Assembly: GCA_031277535.1 (NCBI GenBank)
Contig: JAITMD010000006.1
Span: 434,001-498,000, forward strand
From: Flavobacteriaceae bacterium
GTDB lineage: Bacteria > Bacteroidota > Bacteroidia > Flavobacteriales > Flavobacteriaceae
Direction of reading: 5' to 3'
Length of the DNA stretch: 64,000 bases
Shown: positions 35,205 through 44,266 of the stretch, piece by piece
Layout: each line of letters starts with the position of its first letter
Position numbering within the stretch: the first letter of the stretch is position 1
The notes under the pieces: generated by a model
Told to the model about the DNA's origin: nothing
Seen by the model: only the letters and a program-made list of their open reading frames with translations
Databases searched by the model: none
Program-made: the position numbers and the translations under genes

Positions 35205-38200
35205 ATGTTAAACAAAATAATTGAGTTTTCTGTAAAGAATAAACTCATCATTGGGCTATTTGTATTAGCTCTAATCGGTGTTGGTCTATATCAAACATCT
35301 AAACTTCCTATAGATGCCGTTCCTGATATCACAGACAATCAAGTACAAGTAATTACAGTAGCACCTTCTTATGGTGCCACAGACATAGAGCGTTTAGTCA
35401 CTTTCCCTATAGAACAAGCAAACAGCAATATTCCAGGTATTAAGAATATGCGTAGCTTTTCGCGTTTCGGACTTTCTTTAGTAACCATTGTGTTTGAAGA
35501 GGGTGTAGATATTTATTGGGCAAGACAACAAGTAAGCGAACGCTTAAACCAAGTAAAAGCAGATATCCCTCAAGGAATTGGTCAACCAGAACTTGGCCCT
35601 ATTTCTACAGGGTTAGGTGAAATCTACCAATATGTTGTTCACCCTGCAGAAGGATATGAAGATAAATACGATCTAACTGAATTGCGTTCAATCCAAGATT
35701 GGGTAGTACGTCGTCAACTTCTTTCTGTTAAAGGAGTAGCTGAAGTAAGTAGCTTTGGTGGAAAACTAAAACAATATGAAATTGCTGTAAACTCTAATAA
35801 ACTGGACTCTTATAGCATAACAATCAATGACGTATTTGCAGCATTAGAGCAAAACAATGAAAATACAGGTGGAGCTTATATTGAAAAAGGACCTACCGTA
35901 CTTTATATTCGTACAGAAGGGTTAGTAGGCTCTATTCAGGATATTGAAAATATAGCTATTACTTCTAAAAAATCTGATATCCCTTTATTAATTAGAGATG
36001 TAGCAAAAGTGCAGATAGGCAACGCTACTCGTTATGGAGCGATGACCTATAATGACAAAGGGGAAGTATCTGGAGCAGTAGTAATGATGCTAAAAGGAGC
36101 TAACAGTAATGATGTAATTAAAGATGTAAAACTAAAAGTTGAGGAAATACAAAAATCATTACCTAAAGGTGTTGTTATAGAACCTTTCCTTGACCGTACC
36201 AAAATGGTGAATAACGCTATTGGTACAGTAGAGAAAAACCTTACAGAAGGAGCTTTAATTGTTGTTTTTGTCTTAGTTATTTTCTTAGGGAATATGAGAG
36301 CTGGTTTATTAGTAGCGTCAATTATTCCATTGGCGATGCTATTTGCCATTTGTATGATGAACTTATTTGGCGTAAGTGGAAACCTAATGAGTTTGGGAGC
36401 TCTTGACTTTGGGCTTATAATTGATGGGGCTGTTATTATTGTTGAAGCCGTCCTCCACCAATTCTCACATAACGCGAGGTACAAAGCCATGAACGAATTA
36501 TCTCAAGATGACATGAACAAAACAGTTGTCAATTCAGCATCCAAAATGATGAATAGTGCTGTTTTTGGTCAAATCATTATTCTTATTGTATACATTCCTA
36601 TTCTAACGTTAGAAGGTATTGAAGGAAAAATGTTTAAACCAATGGCTCAAACAGTTGCCTTTGCACTACTTGGAGCATTTCTACTTTCTTTAACCTATGT
36701 ACCGATGATGAGTTCATTAATTATGAGTCGAAAAGTAACTCATAAACCAAACTTATCTGAGCGCATTATGGCTAAGATTGAAAAAGTATATCAATCAACT
36801 TTAATAAAAGTATTAGAGCTACCAAAAGTGATTTATTCAGTAGTAGGTGTACTATTTGTTGCTGCTATTGTTATTCTATCTAATATGGGAGGAGAATTTA
36901 TACCTTCTTTAGAAGAAGGAGACTTTGCTGTAGATACAAAAGTTTTGAATGGAAGTAACCTAACTACAACTATAGAAAGCACACAAAAAGCGGCGCATAT
37001 ACTTAAATCTCGTTTTCCGGAAGTAGAAAAAGTAGTAACCAAAATAGGTAGTGCAGAAGTACCTACAGATCCGATGCCTATGGATGCCAGTGATATGATG
37101 GTTATTTTAAAAGACAAAAGCGAGTGGACCTCAGCAAAAACATTTCCCGAATTGGCTGATAAAATGTCTAAAGCTTTAGAAGAAGTACCCGGTATCACTG
37201 CAGGGTTTCAATTCCCTGTGCAAATGCGTTTCAACGAGTTAATGACTGGTGCAAGACAAGACGTGGTTGTAAAAGTTTTTGGAGAAAACTTAGATACTTT
37301 AGCGAATGTCGCTGCTAAAATTGGAAATATTGCAAATAAAGTACAAGGGGCTACAAACCTATATGTAGAACCAGTGACTGGTATGCCTCAATTAATGATT
37401 GAATATAATCGTCCTGCTATTGCGCGTTATAAATTATCAATTGCAGAAATAAATAGAATAGTCAATTCTTCCTTGGCAGGACAAAGTACAGGGATGGTTT
37501 ATGAAGGAGAAAGACGTTTTGACATGGTTGTTCGTATGGCCGAAACAAACCGCAAAAACTTATCTGATATTCAAAACTTATTGATCCCTACTCCTATGGG
37601 GAATCAGGTACCGTTAAATCAATTGGCTTCTGTTGAAATAAAAGAAGGGCCAAACCAGATACAACGTGAAAATGCTCAACGTAGAATATTTGTAGGATTC
37701 AACGTAAAAGATAGAGACGTACAGAGTATAGTACAAGAACTACAGAAAAAAGTAGAAACAGAAATTAAACTACCTGCTGGATATCGCATTACTTATGGTG
37801 GTCAATTTGAAAATTTAAATGATGCCAAAGCCCGTTTAGCAGTTGCTGTACCTTTAGCATTAGTATTAATATTCTTATTGTTATTCTTTGCTTTTAAAGA
37901 TATACGAGAGTGTTTAATGATTTTTACAGCCATTCCATTATCAATTATTGGTGGGGTATTTTTATTAGCACTTAGAGGTATGCCATTTAGTATTAGTGCT
38001 GGTGTAGGTTTTATTGCTCTCTTTGGAGTTGCCGTATTAAACGGTATTGTTCTTATTGCAGAGTTTAATAGATTACACAAATCAGGAATAAAAAATATAG
38101 TATTCATCGTAGTACGAGGAGCTAAATCAAGACTTCGTCCTGTATTAATGACTGCTTGTGTAGCATCATTTGGTTTCTTACCAATGGCTTTGAGCAACGG

Positions 38201-39551
38201 TGCAGGAGCAGAAGTACAGCGCCCTTTGGCTACAGTAGTAATTGGAGGACTTATGTTAGCAACATTCTTAACTTTATTTGTATTGCCATTGTTATACATC
38301 ACTTTTGAACAAAAACTAAACTTTAACTTCTTGAAAAAGAAAAAAACAATTGCCACTGTATTAGTCATTGCCTTAGGATTTTCAGCTAATGCACAAACAA
38401 CTATTTCATTAGACAAAGCAATACAAACAGCCGTTGAAAACAACAATAGTATTCGCGCTGAAAAACTAAGAACAGAATACGCTAAGGCTTTTATACAAAC
38501 AGCTACTGATATCCCACAAACAACCTTCACTGGAGAGTTTGGGCAAATCAATGGTCCGTATACAGATAATAAATTTGCTGTTACACAAGACTTTGCTTTT
38601 CCAACGGTTTACAGCAAGCAAAAAAATGTATATAAAGCAGCATACCAACAAAGCATTTATAACTTAAATCTAAAAACATATGAGCTAAAAAAAGCAGTAA
38701 CTCAAAGCTTTTATGATTATATGTATTGGAAAGAAAAAGAGGTTTTGTTGCAACGTGCAGATAGTATGTATGCAAACTTTTACAGCAAAGCTACTTTGCG
38801 TTTGAAAAAAGGAGAGAGCAATATTTTAGAAAAAACAACGGCTCAAAATCAACAAATCAATATACAAGCACAATTAGCAGGTGTAAGAAAAGCAATGAGC
38901 TTAACTCAATTGCAACTACAGTATTTATTAAATACGACTGAACCTATCGTACCTGTTGTAACAGATAAAAAAGCACTACTGTCTCAATTAGAAGCTGACT
39001 TGACTAACAATCCTGTTTTGCAAATGATAGAGCAACAGAAACACATTGCGGAAGAACAAACTAAACTTGAAAAAGCGAAACAATTACCTAATTTACAAGC
39101 AACCTACAACAACAGTAGTTTTATGGGAATGGCTGCTAATGAGGTATATTATGATAGAAGTAATCGCTTTCACGCTTTCCAAGTAGGTGTCTCATTACCT
39201 TTATTCACGAGCGGACAAAGAGGAAGAATAAAAGCTTCTAAAAAAGCAGAAGAGGTAGCTACAGCAGACTTTATAGTGGCTAAAGATCAAATGAATAATC
39301 GTTATCAACAATTGTTGACTACCCACCAAAGTAACCAACAGATAGTAACAAACTATGAGAGTTTTACGTTGCAAAACACCAATACAATGATAGAAACAGC
39401 ACAACGCCAATTTATCAATGGTGATATAAACTACTTAGAATACGTAATTCTAATCAATCAAGCATTGGATTTTATCAACAACTACATCGATGCTTTAAAA
39501 ATGTACAATGACAATGTTATTCAAATTAACTATCTAACTTCTAACAATTAA
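35205..39551 (+). CDS. Heavy-metal RND pump fused to TolC-like outer-membrane channel (CzcA-CzcC)
   Basis: 1448 residues. Residues 1-1040 form a complete heavy-metal RND pump (CzcA/CusA family): twelve membrane helices, two large periplasmic loops, and the proton-relay motif DFGLIIDGAVIIVE near residue 400. That motif matches HME types for divalent ions (Zn, Co, Ni, Cd) rather than the Cu/Ag type. After a lysine cluster and a hydrophobic segment resembling a signal peptide (TIATVLVIALGFSANAQ, about 1048-1063), residues 1064-1448 are a TolC-like outer-membrane factor. No stop or frameshift separates the halves. The fusion links inner- and outer-membrane parts in one gene; cleavage after the ANAQ site is possible. 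Followed 4 bases later by the adaptor gene. Confidence 0.93.
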   Translation: MLNKIIEFSVKNKLIIGLFVLALIGVGLYQTSKLPIDAVPDITDNQVQVITVAPSYGATDIERLVTFPIEQANSNIPGIKNMRSFSRFGLSLVTIVFEEGVDIYWARQQVSERLNQVKADIPQGIGQPELGPISTGLGEIYQYVVHPAEGYEDKYDLTELRSIQDWVVRRQLLSVKGVAEVSSFGGKLKQYEIAVNSNKLDSYSITINDVFAALEQNNENTGGAYIEKGPTVLYIRTEGLVGSIQDIENIAITSKKSDIPLLIRDVAKVQIGNATRYGAMTYNDKGEVSGAVVMMLKGANSNDVIKDVKLKVEEIQKSLPKGVVIEPFLDRTKMVNNAIGTVEKNLTEGALIVVFVLVIFLGNMRAGLLVASIIPLAMLFAICMMNLFGVSGNLMSLGALDFGLIIDGAVIIVEAVLHQFSHNARYKAMNELSQDDMNKTVVNSASKMMNSAVFGQIIILIVYIPILTLEGIEGKMFKPMAQTVAFALLGAFLLSLTYVPMMSSLIMSRKVTHKPNLSERIMAKIEKVYQSTLIKVLELPKVIYSVVGVLFVAAIVILSNMGGEFIPSLEEGDFAVDTKVLNGSNLTTTIESTQKAAHILKSRFPEVEKVVTKIGSAEVPTDPMPMDASDMMVILKDKSEWTSAKTFPELADKMSKALEEVPGITAGFQFPVQMRFNELMTGARQDVVVKVFGENLDTLANVAAKIGNIANKVQGATNLYVEPVTGMPQLMIEYNRPAIARYKLSIAEINRIVNSSLAGQSTGMVYEGERRFDMVVRMAETNRKNLSDIQNLLIPTPMGNQVPLNQLASVEIKEGPNQIQRENAQRRIFVGFNVKDRDVQSIVQELQKKVETEIKLPAGYRITYGGQFENLNDAKARLAVAVPLALVLIFLLLFFAFKDIRECLMIFTAIPLSIIGGVFLLALRGMPFSISAGVGFIALFGVAVLNGIVLIAEFNRLHKSGIKNIVFIVVRGAKSRLRPVLMTACVASFGFLPMALSNGAGAEVQRPLATVVIGGLMLATFLTLFVLPLLYITFEQKLNFNFLKKKKTIATVLVIALGFSANAQTTISLDKAIQTAVENNNSIRAEKLRTEYAKAFIQTATDIPQTTFTGEFGQINGPYTDNKFAVTQDFAFPTVYSKQKNVYKAAYQQSIYNLNLKTYELKKAVTQSFYDYMYWKEKEVLLQRADSMYANFYSKATLRLKKGESNILEKTTAQNQQINIQAQLAGVRKAMSLTQLQLQYLLNTTEPIVPVVTDKKALLSQLEADLTNNPVLQMIEQQKHIAEEQTKLEKAKQLPNLQATYNNSSFMGMAANEVYYDRSNRFHAFQVGVSLPLFTSGQRGRIKASKKAEEVATADFIVAKDQMNNRYQQLLTTHQSNQQIVTNYESFTLQNTNTMIETAQRQFINGDINYLEYVILINQALDFINNYIDALKMYNDNVIQINYLTSNN

Positions 39552-39555
39552 TATT

Positions 39556-40722
39556 ATGTTTTCTAAATATATCAGTACAAAAGCTCTAACATTAACTTTA
39601 GCATTAAGTGGAGCCCTTTTATTTACACAATGTAAAAAAGATCAAACAGCAGAAACACCAGCAGCTACTGCCTCAAATGAAAATACAACTACAGTGCACT
39701 TAACAGATGCACAAATGAAAAATGCAACTATAGAAACAGGTAGCTTATCAGATCGCAATATTGCAACTACCTTAAAGCTTAATGGTAAAATAGATGTACC
39801 GCCTCAAAATCTAATCTCTGTAACAAATCCTTTGGGAGGATACCTAAAACAGACAAAACTGTTACCTGGAATGCACGTCAAAAAAGGAGAAGTGATTGCT
39901 ATAATGGAGGATCCACAGTATATTCAAATACAACAAAACTATTTGATTGCTAAAGATAAATATCAGTTTGCTAAATTAGATTATGATCGTCAAAAAGACC
40001 TTAATGCCAGTCAGGCAAGTAGTGACAAAGTAATGCAACAATCGCAAGCAGAAATGAACAACCAACGCATTACAATGAATGCATTAGCACAACAGTTGAA
40101 CTTGATTAATATTAATCCTGCCTCATTAAATTATAACACAATAAGCAAATCCATTAGAATATACAGTCCTATAAATGGTTTTGTAAGTAATGTTTTTGTC
40201 AATGTTGGTAAATATGTTACTCCTTCAGATGTAATGTTCGAATTAATCGACCCTACAGATATTCACTTAAACCTAAAAGTATACGAAAAGGATTTGGGTA
40301 AACTTGAGGTTGGACAACGTGTAGTAAGTTATACCAATGGTTCACCTGACAAAAAATATGAAGGAGAAGTTGTATTGGTAAGTATGGATGTTAATGCAGA
40401 TGGTGTATCAGAAGTACATTGTCATTTTGAAGAATTTGACAAAAAACTTTTACCTGGAATGTATATGAATGCAGATATTGATACTCATGCCGCAGCTACC
40501 AAAGCTCTACCTGAAGATAGCGTTGTTTACTTTGAAGGAAAAAACTATGTATTCACAGAAACAGCCAAACAGACATATGAAATGATTGCTATCAAAATTG
40601 GTGCTAAAGAAGAAGGATACATACAAATCATCAATCCTGAAGTACTTGCAAACAAAAAAATTGTAACAAAAGGTGCTTATACTTTATTGATGAAACTTAA
40701 AAATACAGAAGAAGAGGAATAG
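39556..40722 (+). CDS. Periplasmic adaptor of the metal-efflux pump (HlyD/CzcB family)
   Basis: 388 residues. Lipoprotein signal with lipobox FTQC (C26). Membrane-fusion-protein layout: beta-barrel and lipoyl half (GGYLKQTKLLPGMHVKKGEVIA), a helical hairpin (about residues 125-195), second lipoyl half (IRIYSPINGFVSNVFVNVGK) and C-terminal membrane-proximal domain. It would bridge the RND pump and the outer-membrane channel. Four bases after the fused pump gene. Terminator follows. Confidence 0.93.
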   Translation: MFSKYISTKALTLTLALSGALLFTQCKKDQTAETPAATASNENTTTVHLTDAQMKNATIETGSLSDRNIATTLKLNGKIDVPPQNLISVTNPLGGYLKQTKLLPGMHVKKGEVIAIMEDPQYIQIQQNYLIAKDKYQFAKLDYDRQKDLNASQASSDKVMQQSQAEMNNQRITMNALAQQLNLININPASLNYNTISKSIRIYSPINGFVSNVFVNVGKYVTPSDVMFELIDPTDIHLNLKVYEKDLGKLEVGQRVVSYTNGSPDKKYEGEVVLVSMDVNADGVSEVHCHFEEFDKKLLPGMYMNADIDTHAAATKALPEDSVVYFEGKNYVFTETAKQTYEMIAIKIGAKEEGYIQIINPEVLANKKIVTKGAYTLLMKLKNTEEEE

Positions 40723-40744
40723 CAAAATCTCATGATACAACTAC

Positions 40745-40777
40745 AGGAGTCACTCATTAACAGTGACTCCTTTTTTA
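40745..40777 (+). terminator. Intrinsic terminator of the metal-efflux operon
   Basis: AGGAGTCACT (40745-40754) pairs with AGTGACTCCT (40762-40771), then TTTTTT. Confidence 0.9.
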
Positions 40778-40905
40778 TGCGCAAAAATATCACTTATACA
40801 CAAGGTGTTAGAGAACTATATCAAAGGTACTATTTTACAAGTTCCGTTATTTTGATACAGACTCTTCATCTTTAGCATTTTTATTCATTAAAAGTTACTA
40901 AAAAC

Positions 40906-40936
40906 AAAAAAGCTCCATCCTAAATAGAGCTTTTTT
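40906..40936. terminator. Bidirectional terminator hairpin
   Basis: AAAAAAGCTC pairs with GAGCTTTTTT. Works on either strand; it could stop leftward transcripts coming from the small-RNA region. Confidence 0.7.
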
Positions 40937-41012
40937 ATCTACACTAACCTAAACCTATATTCTCTTTTCCAAATTCAAGACTATATATTCTCTTCCAAAT
41001 AGAAGAGAAAAA

Positions 41013-41099
41013 AGCGCAACCTAAGGTAATCATTGAAGATAAATCCTCCGCCCTTATGTATCGTCCCCACAAAACAATAAGGAAGGCCTCGATTGCGCT
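41013..41099 (-). ncRNA. Candidate structured small RNA (possibly 6S-Flavo type)
   Basis: On the minus strand the 5' end AGCGCAATCGAGG pairs with the 3' end CCTTAGGTTGCGCT (one bulged A), forming a closing helix of about 13 bp directly followed by TTTTTT. Inside, CCTTCCTTAT pairs with ATAAGG-GCG-GGAGG around a large loop containing GTGGGGACG. Size (about 87 bases), the single long rod with an open bulge and the self-terminating closing stem recall the 6S-like RNAs of flavobacteria (Flavo-1). The family name is tentative; the structure itself is read directly. The surrounding 780 bases have no protein gene. Confidence 0.55.
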
Positions 41100-41109
41100 A
41101 ATTATGATT

Positions 41110-41450
41110 ACATCTATGCATTAACTTCAAAACACCTTACCCATTCAATGGATTCTAAAGCAATTAATGTACATCGTTCTTATAACAAAACCATTTCTTC
41201 TCATGAAAAAAGAAACTTACCTTTTGAATTATAACTCAAATTTAACAAAATAAAACTGTTAAAAAAAATATATTTTAACTTTTTATTCTTAATAACACCT
41301 CAATATTAATTTAAAAAATTACAATTCAACCATTTATAAGATAAATTAATAGACAAATAAGTAGTTCTTTAACCTTATAAATATGCTTTTTGGTTTATGA
41401 TGTATACTTCACGGGGGCATACAAACAAATTAACTTCTTTTATATATAAA
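41110..41450. other. Gene-free AT-rich stretch beside the candidate small RNA
   Basis: No coding frame with protein-like composition. It should hold the promoter of the candidate small RNA on the minus strand; a weak TGTTTTG box is at about 41127-41133 but no clear consensus promoter. Confidence 0.4.
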
Positions 41451-41451
41451 C

Positions 41452-41479
41452 AAAAAAACACCGCATATAAGCGGTGTTT
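41452..41479 (-). terminator. Intrinsic terminator
   Basis: AACACCGC (41457-41464) pairs with GCGGTGTT (41471-41478), then seven T on the minus strand. Ends the alanine-rich lipoprotein gene. Confidence 0.85.
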
Positions 41480-41507
41480 CAAGTAACTCAACTTTAATAA
41501 GTGAGTA

Positions 41508-41888
41508 TTATTTAGGCATTACAGCTTCTTGATACTTTTTACTGATTTCAGTTAATTTTTCTACTTGCTCTTTAGTCAATTTAGTTTGATCAACTTTAGC
41601 GAAATCTTGCGCCAAAGTAGCGATTTCCATTCCAAGTGATTGCATTTGAGCCTGATCTTTTTTAGCAGCAGCATCTACGAACTTCTCCATAAGACTGATA
41701 TACTTATCAAAAGTAGCAGCATCTCCTGTTGCAGCCTCAGTAGCTGGTGCAGCTTCTGCTGGTGCTGATGTTTCAGTAGTTGCTTCAGTTGCTGGAGCTT
41801 CTCCTTCTTTTGCAGTTTCTTTTTTCTCTCCACAAGAAACAGCTAACATAGCAGCCATTCCTAACATCATAAATGTGATTTTTTTCAT
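41508..41888 (-). CDS. Small alanine/glutamate-rich lipoprotein
   Basis: 126 residues. Lipobox AVSC (cysteine 19) after a signal peptide starting MKKITFMMLG. A low-complexity linker of Ala, Thr, Glu and Pro (about residues 30-58) is followed by a helical domain ending KYQEAVMPK. No named family is recognised; such proteins are usually abundant membrane-tethered helical proteins of unknown function. A TAACTTTG box lies about 80 bases upstream at 41970-41977. Confidence 0.8.
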   Translation of the reverse strand: MKKITFMMLGMAAMLAVSCGEKKETAKEGEAPATEATTETSAPAEAAPATEAATGDAATFDKYISLMEKFVDAAAKKDQAQMQSLGMEIATLAQDFAKVDQTKLTKEQVEKLTEISKKYQEAVMPK

Positions 41889-41969
41889 AATCGAATTTTT
41901 ATTAATTAAACTTAGTTATTTTTTAAGTTCTCATTTAAAACATCTCATAACTTACTGAGATATTTGAAT

Positions 41970-41977
41970 CAAAGTTA
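41970..41977 (-). promoter_or_regulatory. -7 box upstream of the small lipoprotein gene (TAACTTTG)
   Basis: Exact TAnnTTTG on the minus strand; would give a leader of about 75-80 bases. The rest of the gap up to 42234 is AT-rich and holds no gene. Confidence 0.4.
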
Positions 41978-42234
41978 ACAAAAATTAACTTACGTTAAAT
42001 GTTTAATTTCAACTATTAAGTTATCTTTTTGTTATTTCTTTTTTTTAATCACAAAATCTATTAGTTAAACAGCAATAAGTAACTATTCTTGCCATTCATT
42101 TAAAAACCAAACATATTTGTTCCATATAAATAATTCATTTTTTGTTCAAAATATCCCTCTCAATCTCTTAACTTTAGATTTTTAAGTATCTAATATTACT
42201 TATCAGGTATTTTATTTAATTATATCTATTTACG

Positions 42235-43398
42235 ATGAACAGACGTGAACTTTTAACAGTATCCGGAACTTTGTTCGCAGGAAATATCCTAACACAAGGA
42301 TTTGCAGCAACAAACGCAATACAATCATTTACAGAAACAGATTCGACAACCTCTTCTGGCCATCCTCTACTACTACACTATAACGAAAACAGTTTAGGCT
42401 TATCTCCAAAAGCAAAAAATGCAATTATGGATAGTTTGTCAGACGTAAATCGATATCCTGACAGCTATATTTCTAAGTTACAAAATGTATTAGCGGGTAC
42501 TTTTCAAATCACGTCCACACAAGTAACTCTTGGTGTTGGTTCGTCTGACGTAATTAGAGCTACCATAAACAGTTTAGGATATAAAGCGGCTCAACACAAA
42601 CAAAAAATACAATTAATCACACCAGATCCTTCCTTTTTCTTAGCTGCAAGTCATGCGCAACAGATGAATATCCCTGTGGTTAATGTTCCTTTAAACAGTG
42701 ATTACTGTATGGATATCAATGCTATGAAAAAAATAGCAGCCAACTTTGACGGGTTATCTATCTGCTATTTATGCAATCCAAATAATCCAACAGGTACACT
42801 TACCCCTTCTGCTACAATAACGGATTGGGTAACACAAGCTGATGCTAATAAATGCTTTTTCATGATTGATGAGGCATATGCTGAATATATTACTGACACC
42901 TCTTTCAAAAGTGGCATTTCATTTGTTCGAGAAGGAAGAAATAATGTAATTGTATTACGTACATTCTCAAAAATCTTTGCTATGGCTGGTATGCGTTTAG
43001 GATATGGATTATCTACAGAGCAATTAGCAAAAGAGTTAGTCCCTTTTATGGCTATTCTCAACATTAGTATTCCTACTGCTGTAGCAGGAATATCCTCTAT
43101 ACAAGACATTGGATTTATTCAACAAAGCAAGGCGATGAATTCTAATTCCTTAACAGCAACTACAGCTGCCTTTGACGCCTTAGGTATTCAATATTTACCA
43201 AGCCAAGGGAATTTCTTATTTCATCAAATCAAATGTGACCCACAACAATATATTGATGAAATGAAAAAAGAAGGAATTATAGTAGGTCGTCCCTTCCCTC
43301 CTCTATTGCAATGGAGTCGAGTGACATTAGGTACACCAGAAGAGATGAACCAATTCTTAGCTGTGATTAAAAAATTCAAGAAAAAAGGATGGGTATAA
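42235..43398 (+). CDS. Exported class I/II aminotransferase (histidinol-phosphate aminotransferase-like)
   Basis: 387 residues. PLP-dependent fold type I: Schiff-base lysine K246 in TFSKIFAMAGMRLGY, NPNNPTG at 181-187, and IDEAYAEY at 211-218. The HisC-like lineage is indicated by the overall motif set and the start HYNENSLGLSP. The N-terminus MNRRELLTVSGTLFAG is a twin-arginine-type signal (RREL followed by a hydrophobic stretch and an Ala-rich cleavage site), so the folded, PLP-loaded enzyme is probably exported. It is 35 bases upstream of the metallo-beta-lactamase gene and likely co-transcribed. Substrate unknown; an amino-acid-biosynthetic role in the periplasm would be odd. Confidence 0.87.
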   Translation: MNRRELLTVSGTLFAGNILTQGFAATNAIQSFTETDSTTSSGHPLLLHYNENSLGLSPKAKNAIMDSLSDVNRYPDSYISKLQNVLAGTFQITSTQVTLGVGSSDVIRATINSLGYKAAQHKQKIQLITPDPSFFLAASHAQQMNIPVVNVPLNSDYCMDINAMKKIAANFDGLSICYLCNPNNPTGTLTPSATITDWVTQADANKCFFMIDEAYAEYITDTSFKSGISFVREGRNNVIVLRTFSKIFAMAGMRLGYGLSTEQLAKELVPFMAILNISIPTAVAGISSIQDIGFIQQSKAMNSNSLTATTAAFDALGIQYLPSQGNFLFHQIKCDPQQYIDEMKKEGIIVGRPFPPLLQWSRVTLGTPEEMNQFLAVIKKFKKKGWV

Positions 43399-43433
43399 CC
43401 TTTTATACTATAGCTAATACAAAATAACAACTT

Positions 43434-44174
43434 ATGAAACAATTATTTAGCTGTATAGCTATACTACTATGTGCTACAATAGCACATGCCCAATCAGACA
43501 AACTAAAGATAGATAAACTAAATGACCACATGTATGTTTATACTACTTATCAGGAGTTTAAAGGAGTTCAATACTCCTCTAACGCCATGTATGTATTAAC
43601 TACCAACGGAGCAATACTCATAGACACTCCTTGGGACAAGGAACAATACGAGCCTTTAGTAAATCATATTCAAAAAGAACATAATAAACAGGTAAAGTTG
43701 GTAATCACCACACACTTTCACGAAGATCGTTCTGGAGGCTTAGATTATTTCAACAAATTAGGAGCAAAAACCTTTACCTACTCCCTAACCAATGAAATAC
43801 TTAAAGAGCGTAATGAACCGCAGGCTAAACAAAGCATTGACGCGGAACATCATTTTATTGTAGAGGGAGAGACTCTTTCAGTACATTTCTTAGGAGAAGG
43901 ACATTCTAAAGACAACACAGTAGTTTGGTTTCCTAAAGAGAAAGTACTTTATGGAGGTTGTTTAATTAAAAGTGCAGAAGCAACAACAATTGGCAATATA
44001 GAAGATGGCAATGTACAGGCTTGGCCAAAGACAATCGAAGTGGTAAAACAAAAGTTCCACGATGCACAATACATTATTCCAGGACATGACGCTTGGAATA
44101 TGCCTGGCCACATAGAGAACACAGAGCGCATCCTGAATGCTTACAACCAACAAAATTTAAGTAAAAACAAATAA
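43434..44174 (+). CDS. blaMUS: Subclass B1 metallo-beta-lactamase (MUS/TUS-like)
   Basis: 246 residues with a signal peptide (cleaved after AHAQ), so periplasmic. It hydrolyses beta-lactams including carbapenems, using two zinc ions. Zinc ligands are all present: H94, H96, D98 in THFHEDRSGG, H157 in GEGHSKDN, C176 in YGGCLIKS and H218 in IPGHDAW, the B1 set. The overall pattern is close to the intrinsic enzymes of Myroides. Subclass is firm; the allele name is from memory and needs a search. No insertion sequence or integron flanks it, so it looks resident on the chromosome. It follows the exported aminotransferase gene by 35 bases. Confidence 0.93.
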   Translation: MKQLFSCIAILLCATIAHAQSDKLKIDKLNDHMYVYTTYQEFKGVQYSSNAMYVLTTNGAILIDTPWDKEQYEPLVNHIQKEHNKQVKLVITTHFHEDRSGGLDYFNKLGAKTFTYSLTNEILKERNEPQAKQSIDAEHHFIVEGETLSVHFLGEGHSKDNTVVWFPKEKVLYGGCLIKSAEATTIGNIEDGNVQAWPKTIEVVKQKFHDAQYIIPGHDAWNMPGHIENTERILNAYNQQNLSKNK

Positions 44175-44254
44175 TTCTAATAGTAAACCAATAAACTTAA
44201 GATTATTAACAACAAATAGCTTGTAGTGAAGTTTCTAATCTTAAAGTCTTTTAT

Positions 44255-44262
44255 TACTTTTG
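44255..44262 (+). promoter_or_regulatory. -7 box of glyS (TACTTTTG)
   Basis: Exact TAnnTTTG followed by CACT and then the ATG at 44267: only four bases between box and start codon, the same spacing as rlmN. The transcript would be nearly leaderless. Confidence 0.5.
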
Positions 44263-44266
44263 CACT

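Noticed and set aside
37802..38551. Long leftward reading frame (249 codons) inside the RND pump gene
   Set aside because: It is the antisense shadow of the conserved pump and channel coding sequence, with composition unlike a real protein.
43434..44174. Recently acquired resistance island around the beta-lactamase
   Set aside because: No integron, insertion sequence, tRNA junction or base-composition shift flanks the gene; neighbours are ordinary chromosomal genes.
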